From assembly GCF_002234675.1 (NCBI RefSeq), contig NC_019879.2:12094464-12158463 (forward strand): a DNA stretch of 64,000 nucleotides, given 5' to 3'. The notes below the pieces were generated by a model, which was not told the DNA's origin, searched no databases, and saw nothing but the letters and a program-made list of their open reading frames with translations. A program made the position numbers and the translations under genes. Every line of letters starts with the position of its first letter. The first letter of the stretch is position 1. Below, piece by piece: positions 54,074-61,900 of the stretch. The stretch is from Oryzias latipes. Taxonomy: Eukaryota; Chordata; Actinopteri; Beloniformes; Adrianichthyidae.

Positions 54074-56638
54074 ATGGATTGCATCACAAATGACCAACCG
54101 GAAAAATGTTCCCTTTGGAAACTTCTTCACACAAAAGAAGTTTCTTCTTTTAAACTGAATCAGATCAGATCCATTCTGCGTCGAGTGGCAACTGCTTTTC
54201 AGGACCCTCAATACGCTGATGGAATTCTGACGCCAGAAAGAATTCAGGTGGTTGTTAAAAGAAACCAGAGACAACAGGTCATTTCTACTAAATTTAGTGG
54301 AGTTGAGAATCTTCCTCTGGATTCATGCCAACATTTCAGGTGGTACATGGCCCCAGAGACACTTCTTGGTTTAGAGACCACTGAAAAATCCCATGTCTGG
54401 TCCCTTGCTTGCATTGTTGCTGAGATGTTCCTTGGCTCTCCTTTCTACACTGCCAATAGTGATTTTGAGATGATCAGGAACATAACAAAAACTCATGGCC
54501 GCTTTCCAGACCATCTCTTAAATGCTGGATCCAAAACCAAAGACTTTTACTTCAAAACCTTGAAAAAGCAGTGGCTTCTGAGGACACCAAAAGAAGATAG
54601 AAACAGGATCCTTAAAGATGTCAGCTGTGTTTCAGCAGATGACTTCAGAAAACACCAACAGAAGTCGGGAATCTGTTCAGAGACCAAACAGATGAAACTG
54701 GAACAATTTATTGATCTGTTCAAGAGAATGCAGTTATTGGATCCTGCAAACCGTATTGCTCTTCATCAGGTGCTTCAACATCCATTTGTAGCAGGTAACA
54801 CGGATCTCCCAAGAAGCTCTGTAGGAAATGTTACCAGTTTTACTGGCCAGCAAAATCTGTCTTCATCAGAAAAGATAAAAGAGAAAGACACACCATGCCA
54901 GTCTGGTAAAGAAAGAAAACTGCCTACGGTCTGGATCATGGGATCAGAATATTACATCAACGGAGCACAAAAAACAGCAAATGAATGCTATGGAGAAAAC
55001 TTTGGACTCGATTCAAAAATAAATTGGATTGGAAAAGTAAACATGCGCTGGAGGGATGTCTTCGATCATTTCAAAAGTGAGGTTTCCCAACAAAGGAGTA
55101 TACCAGACATTTTAATTCTCCATGTTGGCAGCAACGACTTGGGGAACACAAATGTGTCTGATCTTCTCTGTCAAATGGTGAAGGACTTGAAATGGCTGCA
55201 TGACAATTTTCCCACAATGAAAATTGGGTATTCCTTCATAACTCCAACGTCAATACGGGGAACAGAGAAAATAGATAACGACAGGATCAGGATCAACAAA
55301 ACAATTCAATCCAGCGTCGAATTATTCAATGGCTTTGTGATAGAGCATCCAAGACTGATACCATTTAGCCATCTGTTTAAATCGAATGGAATACATTTCA
55401 CCATAGAAGGATTTGAAATGTTTGTAAGCTCTATCTATGACAGGCTTGAGCAAATTCTCAACTCGACCTTTTCAGGAGGCCAACCTCAGTCAACCTCAGT
55501 CCCACACATCCTTCCAAAGGTGCAGGTACCAACACCAGAGAAAGAAACCCCTTCAAAAGAGTTTGTCAATGGAATGTCTGCAACAGTGAGACAGCTGGAA
55601 ATGGAGACATCCTTGCCAAAGCACAAAAAGTGTAATCTGAAAAGGAAACACATTTCAGAATCAGACTCAGAAAGCTACTTACCTGCACCAAAGATAATTA
55701 GAAAGATTTGTCTGAAATTCACAACAGAAAATGCACAGTCACCACCTGAGGATGAACACTGGCCTAACAAGAAAAAGCCTTTACTGAAGAGAAAAAGAAG
55801 TTCAGAGGAACCCCCTTCCCCAGTAAAAAAGATCAAGCTAATCTATGAAAATGTCTCTGAGGATGAACTGGGTTTTGAAAGTCCTTTTGCCAGTTCACCA
55901 GAAACTGTGATCCAACCTGAGGAGATGGAAGAGGACACATGTAGCATTACATCGGACAGCTCACCAACAACCCAAACACATCATTTAATAGGAGCACCTG
56001 ATGTCTGGATCGTTGGCTCACAATACATTTCCAATGCAAAGCATGCAGCGGTTGATGAGTCCTTTGGAAAAAGCCTTCATTCCAACTCCAATGTTAAGTG
56101 GATTGGAAGTAAACACTCGGCCTGGAAGGACATTGTTAAAGCAGTCCATCAAACAATCTCTAAGGAAAGTGGTCCCCCTGAAGTTTTGGTCATTCATACT
56201 GAAGGTGAGGAATTAGGAACAATTCCTCCAGCGGTGATTGCAAGTCAGATGGCAGAAGACCTGAGGGTTCTAAAAGAAAAGTATCCTCAAATGAATGTAG
56301 CTTTATCCCTCATCATCCCAAGAAGACATTGGAGATTTGGAAATCCTGCTCATATGAATAAACTCCGGACCTCTGTCAACAAAATGATCAAGGAGTATAC
56401 TGACCTGTTCGATGTGGTGGTTGAACATGAAAATTTGGTTCCAGCTGAACAGAACATCTATCTACCTGATGGAGTAAATTTAACCAAAAGAGGGAGTCAG
56501 GTATTTTTAAATAACATTTGGACTGCCATCAAGACATTACTCCCAGAAGAACAACCAGACTTGATCACTTCTTTTCTTGATGATTTTAGTGAGAGGGATT
56601 TTCTAAATTGGGTGAACCAAATGATCACAGGAGATTAA
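54074..56638 (+). CDS. Single-exon pseudokinase fused to two SGNH-hydrolase-like domains
   Basis: One open frame of 854 codons with a strong start context (AAAATGG). Residues 20-240 read as the C-lobe of a CMGC/HIPK-like kinase: catalytic-loop area YADGILTPER (47-56), KFSG where DFG is expected (73-76), MAPE (92-95), HVWSLAC (107-113), and LLDPANRI ... LQHPF (about 221-238). The glycine loop, VAIK lysine and canonical HRD/DFG are absent, so it should be inactive. Residues 283-475 form an SGNH-like domain with GSEY (290-293), GSND (352-355) and SNGIH (437-441). Residues 510-610 are a basic, Ser/Pro-rich linker with KKxxLKRK and LLKRKRSSEE, which are likely nuclear signals. Residues 640-825 are a second SGNH-like copy with GSQY, GEEL (711-714) and PDGVN (798-802). 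SGNH domains of this style occur in Ngaro-type and some LINE retrotransposons. The family assignment is by motif only, and I do not recognise a named gene. Confidence 0.85.
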   Translation: MDCITNDQPEKCSLWKLLHTKEVSSFKLNQIRSILRRVATAFQDPQYADGILTPERIQVVVKRNQRQQVISTKFSGVENLPLDSCQHFRWYMAPETLLGLETTEKSHVWSLACIVAEMFLGSPFYTANSDFEMIRNITKTHGRFPDHLLNAGSKTKDFYFKTLKKQWLLRTPKEDRNRILKDVSCVSADDFRKHQQKSGICSETKQMKLEQFIDLFKRMQLLDPANRIALHQVLQHPFVAGNTDLPRSSVGNVTSFTGQQNLSSSEKIKEKDTPCQSGKERKLPTVWIMGSEYYINGAQKTANECYGENFGLDSKINWIGKVNMRWRDVFDHFKSEVSQQRSIPDILILHVGSNDLGNTNVSDLLCQMVKDLKWLHDNFPTMKIGYSFITPTSIRGTEKIDNDRIRINKTIQSSVELFNGFVIEHPRLIPFSHLFKSNGIHFTIEGFEMFVSSIYDRLEQILNSTFSGGQPQSTSVPHILPKVQVPTPEKETPSKEFVNGMSATVRQLEMETSLPKHKKCNLKRKHISESDSESYLPAPKIIRKICLKFTTENAQSPPEDEHWPNKKKPLLKRKRSSEEPPSPVKKIKLIYENVSEDELGFESPFASSPETVIQPEEMEEDTCSITSDSSPTTQTHHLIGAPDVWIVGSQYISNAKHAAVDESFGKSLHSNSNVKWIGSKHSAWKDIVKAVHQTISKESGPPEVLVIHTEGEELGTIPPAVIASQMAEDLRVLKEKYPQMNVALSLIIPRRHWRFGNPAHMNKLRTSVNKMIKEYTDLFDVVVEHENLVPAEQNIYLPDGVNLTKRGSQVFLNNIWTAIKTLLPEEQPDLITSFLDDFSERDFLNWVNQMITGD

Positions 56639-56896
56639 ATGATGAGTTTATGTAATCTGAATTTTTTTTCGTGTGGGTTATTATTTCTTTATCGTAAGGA
56701 CCTGTTTGTTTGGATTAAAAATGACCTATGCTTTAGGTTCACAATGTTTGGGTTTTCTTGTAGCACTTTAGTTTAATGGGGATTCTGGAAGTGACTTAAT
56801 TGTCTTTTGTATAGTAAAAAAAAAAATAGTTAGATTAAGTTTATAGGTTAATAACTTTTTTTTATTCTATTCTGTGAAATTTTTATCTTGTGTGAA

Positions 56897-56902
56897 AATA
56901 AA
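56897..56902 (+). terminator. Polyadenylation signal of the pseudokinase-SGNH gene
   Basis: AATAAA 259 bases after the stop codon. Further AATAAA copies occur in the repeat downstream (for example near 57294) and at 58021, so the true end is uncertain. Confidence 0.5.
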
Positions 56903-56904
56903 AA

Positions 56905-57840
56905 TTGGGAGTTGTCCCCCACACACATACTTTGTAAATTCTTAAATTTTTATTTATGTTATTGTTTTGTGTAAATATTTTATTCTGGAAAAAGACAAGG
57001 TTTTGTTCGGGGGGGGGGTTGTTCATGAACTCTGCCCTCCCCCTAGACACACACTTTGTACATCTGTAAATTCCTTTTTTCTGTAAAACCTTCACTTTGG
57101 AAAAAAAAAGACAAAAAATATACTTTAGGGGGGTTTCTTTGTAAATTCTTAGGTTTTCTTTTATTCTTTTCTGTAAAACCTTTACTTTGAAAAAAAACTT
57201 TGGGGGGTTTTCTCCAGGTACTCTGGTTACCCCCCCATGCTTTGTAAATTCTTAGGTTTTCTTTTATTCTTTTCTGTAAAACCTTTACTTTGAAATAAAA
57301 ATTGGGGGGTTTTCTCCAGGTACTCTGGTTACCCCCCCATGCTTTGTAAATTCTTAGGTTTTCTTTTATTCTTTTCTGTAAAACCTTTACTTTGAAAAAA
57401 AATTGGGGGGTTTTCTCCAGGTACTCTGGTTACCCCCCCCCCCCATGCTTTGTAAATTATTAGGTTTTCTTTTATTCTTTTCTGTAAAACCTTTACTTTG
57501 AAAAAAAAAATGGGGGGGGGGTTCTCCAGGGACTCTGGTTACCCCCCCATGCTTTGTAAATTCTTAGGTTTTCTTTTATTCTTTTCTGTAAAACCTTTAC
57601 TTTGAAAAAAAAAATTGGGGGGTTTTCTCCAGGTACTCTGGTTACCCCCCCATGTTTTGTAAATTCTTAGGTTTTCTTTTATTCTTTTCTGTAAGACCTT
57701 TACTTTGAAAAAAAAACGTTAGGGGGGTTTCTTTGTAAATTCTTAGGTTTTCTTTTATCCTTTTCTTTAAAACCTTTACTTTGGAATTTTTTTTATAAAA
57801 AATTAAAAAACTTTAGTGGGTTTTCACCAGGGACTCCTGT
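56905..57840 (+). repeat. Minisatellite with about 100-bp hairpin-forming units
   Basis: About eight units share TTTGTAAATTCTTAGGTTTT, TTTTATTCTTTTCTGTAAAA, CCTTTACTTTG, an A-run, a G-run, TTTTCTCCAGGTACTCTGG and TTACCCCCC. Unit starts are near 57140, 57240, 57343, 57450, 57553, 57657 and 57735, with diverged units before 57060. In each unit the G-run and C-run can pair around CCAG-GTACT-CTGG. The array follows the pseudokinase-SGNH gene. Confidence 0.85.
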
Positions 57841-58934
57841 CCCCCCCACATTCAATTCTTAGGCTTTCTTTTGTGTTCCTTTAAAAATATCCTCTTTCCT
57901 TGTAAATGTATATTTTTTTGTAAAATCTTTGGTTTCTTTTACTGTATTTTCAGTTTCAGTTTCCTTATTTCAAACACAAATGAAAAAGTTAACACAGTAG
58001 TTTAAAAAAAGACAGAAAACAATAAAGTGGGCTTGAAAAGGAGTTGGTTGAAGAGAAATCTTGTCTGATCCCACCACTTGTTTTACAACACCTGATGATG
58101 CATCTATTTCTATTTACAGATATTTACAGAACATTCACATTACATTCTGCATGCCAACTTTTTCTTTTATTAATCATATCTTGCTCCATAAAGTTCTATT
58201 AGTGAATTCTTCTAGTTTTTTTTTAATACATGTACATTTTTGCTTTGTTTTAAACCTTCATCCAATCCGTTCCATAAATCCACACCACAATTTGATAAAC
58301 ACATTTTGTTTTTTAGTACAAATTCACTGCTTTTTGAAATTCAGTTGGTTTCTTAGATCGTAACTCCCGTCTCTGACTCTGAACATTTGCTGTATGTTTA
58401 TTGGAAGTAAGTTGCTTCTGGCTTTATACACGATAAGTGCTGTTTACAGTTTCACTAGTTCCCATAATTTCAATAAACCCAACTTTAAAAACAATACATT
58501 TGTATGTGTCCCATAATCCACTCCATGAACTATTTGAATGGATTTTTTTGTAAGATGTACAAACACTCTAGATTTGTTTTATAAGTATTTTAACAAGCAT
58601 GTGATACAAAAACAGGTTATGTGTGATAGTTTTTAAAGTTAATAGACTAACAATTATTCCAAATGTATTAGATCATTTAAAGTTGCATACCGGTTGGACT
58701 GCAGGTTTTGCTTTACCTTCCATGTTCAGTCAAAAAAACAAAGGCACTGGTAGATGGTACTCTGGCTTCAGCTAGACGGGGTTCAACTCCCTGCAGTGTC
58801 CTTGAAAATTCTTTGACTTTGACATGAAACATCAAAGTAAATAGTATTCCAAAAAAGATTATTCTAAAGTTTTAAAGATTATTCTAAAGTTTTAAAGATT
58901 ATTCTATGTTGATAAAGAATAGTTTAGGAATTAA

Positions 58935-59138
58935 TTAACCCTTTTGCTATCCTAGGCATTTTTACATTGGGAGTTGAGTCATCTAGACCCACTAGACAGT
59001 GCTCTGAACCTTTTTTCTTCAATGATTTGTGATCTTCACTGGTGTCCATGGATAACATGAAATCTTTCCACCTTTATCCACCTTTGTCATGGTAGGGAGA
59101 ACACATCAATGTAAGGGTGGGGTTGATATAGCAATAGG
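58935..59138 (+). mobile_element. piggyBac-like MITE family P, copy F
   Basis: Left TTAA (58935-58938) and left end CCCTTTTGCTATCCTAGGCA. The right end is decayed (GATATAGCAATAGG). Same orientation as A-C. Confidence 0.8.
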
Positions 59139-59711
59139 ACATGTATGTCATGTAAATGTTTTCTTTTTTTCTCAATTGGTTGCATTGGTTTTGTATTATG
59201 ATGGTTCCAAACAGTGTTGCCAGATAGTGTCAGTTTTCCAGCCCAAAAGTCATCTGAAAAACCGCCAGACGTAGCAAAAAACTGCCCACCCTTTTATGAC
59301 CGCGGGTTGGGGGGCATTGAAGTGCGGTGAGGTTGATGGCTGGTGAGGCACTGACTCCTCTGGAGTCAGATTTACAATTAGGTGTTAGAGAAAAGAAGAG
59401 CACAGATAGACAGCAAGTGGGATTGGGGGTGTTGGGGGTGGGGGTGTTAGAGGGGTTACTGATGAACCTGACTGCAGTGGGAGCTGTTTATGAAGTGGAA
59501 AGGCTGGACTGACCTGAGAACAGCTCCTTGGAGGATTTTCAAGTTCTTACTGATGAGCTTTTTCATCCCTCTGATGACCATGGGGCACAGACTCTGGGAG
59601 GGGGGAAAGAGCTAGGGGGAGTTCCAGGGCCAAGGGAGAGATTTATTTTACCACCATGTCACACTTTATGGGCCAAACCTCACAAGACGGCCTCAAATGT
59701 TACTCTCCTCT

Positions 59712-60240
59712 AGAGCAGTGATCCCCAACCTTTTTATCGCCTTGACCCGGTATGACGTCACAAAAAGTTTTCACTGACCAATCTTTTTTTTCTTTTTTCA
59801 ATAAACTTTATTGCACATTTTTCAATTTAACGGACCGGTCTTTAAAATGTCGACGGAGGATTACTGTAGCAACGCCACGCAGAAGGAGGAACAGAAACGT
59901 GACAACACAAACCCCAAGCTTTAATTTTGACACGCATGGATACAACATCGCACAGGAGTCATCATCCTCTCCCCTTGCCACACTCATGGTGCAAAAAAGA
60001 AGTACTGTCTATTAAATGTAGATTTCTTTTTTTGGAAGTTGACGGTTCCTCTTCTGTCTTCTGGCTGGGCCTTTTCCCCCTGGCAAAAAAACTTTCTAAA
60101 GATGTTTGTTTTTTACTCTTTTTGCTAGTTCCTGGGTTTTATTTTATTTTATTTCACATTGATCGTTTGATTGACAGATTCCCCCAAATTTGCTTTCAGA
60201 TGGTAAGGGGTGTGGCCTTCCAAAAACCTCACTACTGATT
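59712..60240 (+). mobile_element. hAT-like fragment
   Basis: Begins CAGTGATCCCCAACCTTTTT followed by CCGGTATGACGTCAC and a second GGACCGGTC motif, the usual layout of vertebrate hAT termini. No intact transposase and no right terminus were found. Confidence 0.5.
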
Positions 60241-60839
60241 GGCCAGAGTGATTGCCATAGAAACGTTGACTTAGACCGATTCAGTCTGCTTACTGATGAT
60301 AATTTGCTGTTTCATTTCTCACATGCGATCAATGGAAACACTCCACGGTGAATGATATTACATTTGGTTATTCATTTCACTTTCAAAATGACATAAAATG
60401 TGTTTTTTTTACAGGCAAATATCTGCAGTCAGAAACCATAAGCGAGTGTTGTGTTTGTGTTGTGTTACGGTGATGTTGTCCTCTTTACCCAGGCTCAGCA
60501 GGTGAAAAAAAATGGACTTTCCATTTTCTCATCTAAGCTTCAGCAGACGGGAACATGGAAGCCGCTCCTTATTACACAAATTTTGGTACTTGAGTCACAA
60601 TGACCACAACATGTAATTCGTTCACCAACCTTCAGAACCAATTCTGCTAAACTACAAGCACGGCTCCTGCTTTACACTCAAATTACAAATCTAAACCACC
60701 ACACAATATTCTATGCTTTTGGCACAGTTTTCAAGCAGAAAATATCTTGTTTTCCCACTGCCATTCAAATATGCCCACTGACTCACCACAAGGGCAAACA
60801 CCCTCCACACAGTTTTACAGTAAACACTCAGAGCATTAG

Positions 60840-61330
60840 CATGAAAGGACAAAAGGTGTTCTATTCTGTTTTGGAGCAATGGATGCCAACATTGGGAACA
60901 GAGGCAGAGCCAGAGGAGTGATAGTAATAGGAAGAAGACGAAGAAGGCCAAGGACCGTGATCTCTGATGACATCTGAACCACTTTGGTTGATCATGTGGT
61001 CAACAATGGTCTAACAATGAGGGAGGCTGCGGGAAGAGTACAGCCAAATTTGAGCAGGTACACAGTAGCATCCATCATCCAGACTTTCCAAAGTGAGAAG
61101 AGATGTTTATCTCCCTCCATATTCTCCATTCCTCAATCCTATTTTTTTTCTGCTTGGAGATGGAAAATGTATGACCAAAATCCACAAGCGCGTGTACCTC
61201 TTCTCCAAGCTGAGGACGCACATGAAGATCTAGCAGCTGATGCTTTTCATGGCTGGATTCCTCATGCTAGGTGATATTTTCCCCCCTGCTTGGCCAGGGA
61301 AAACATTGCTTGTGAAGACCGTAACATGCA
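60840..61330 (+). pseudogene. Tc1/IS630-like transposase relic, internally deleted
   Basis: 60880-60983 encodes an Arg-rich segment and 60984-61090 encodes VDHVVNNGLTMREAAGRVQ and PNLSRYTVASIIQTF, the N-terminal helix-turn-helix of a fish Tc1/mariner-like (IS630-type) transposase. The frame then jumps at about 61160 to a C-terminal piece, ARVPLLQAEDAHEDLAADAF. The catalytic DDE core is deleted, so the copy is inactive. Confidence 0.75.
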
Positions 61331-61504
61331 GCATAGTTTTTTATTCGCTTTTTTCCTGTAACTGTATCCAGTAAATTCTTTTGCTGTTTGCTGTTATCTA
61401 ACGTATGTGCAATGTTTTTGTGGGAAAAGTCAAATAAACTTCTACCATGTATTTGTGTGTTCATTCAGTATGAAAATAATATTATCAAATATCTTAAAAC
61501 ACAT

Positions 61505-61567
61505 TTAACCCTTGTGCTATCTTAGATGACCCCAATGGTAAAGTGCCTAGGATAACACAAGGGTTAA
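61505..61567. mobile_element. piggyBac-like MITE family P, copy G (63-bp minimal form)
   Basis: TTAA at both ends (61505-61508, 61564-61567) enclosing only the two terminal blocks: CCCTTGTGCTATCTTAGATG and AAAGTGCCTAGGATAACACA plus AGGG. The middle 150 bp of the family is missing. Confidence 0.85.
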
Positions 61568-61669
61568 GTATAGACTGTCTGTTGTAAGTGTAACAAGTAT
61601 TATTTTCCCTTCATCATAGTGTTCTACATTGAGCACATCAGTGTTCAGCTGGTTCTTATACATGCTGAT

Positions 61670-61900
61670 CCCTTGTGCTATGTTAGACGACCCCACCCTA
61701 ACATTGACATTTTCTCCCTACCATGACAAAGGTGGATAAAGGTGGAAAGATTTCATGTAATCCATGGACACCAGTGAAGATCACAAATCATTGAAGAAAA
61801 AAGGTTCAGCGCACTGTCTAGTGGGTCTAGATGACCCAACTCCCAACGTTAAAGTGCCTAGGATAGCACAAGGGTTTCAGTGCCTGGGATAGCACAAGGG
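61670..61900 (-). mobile_element. piggyBac-like MITE family P, copy H with duplicated terminus
   Basis: Left end CCCTTGTGCTATGTTAGACG at 61670, right end CACAAGGG at 61867-61874. A second copy of the terminus (AGTGCCTGGGATAGCACAAG) follows and ends at 61900. The flanks are TGAT on the left and TTTC or TTAC on the right, so no target duplication is visible. Confidence 0.8.

Noticed and set aside
57000..57840. CRISPR-like array
   Set aside because: Unit length near 100 bp with no unique spacers. It is a eukaryotic minisatellite.
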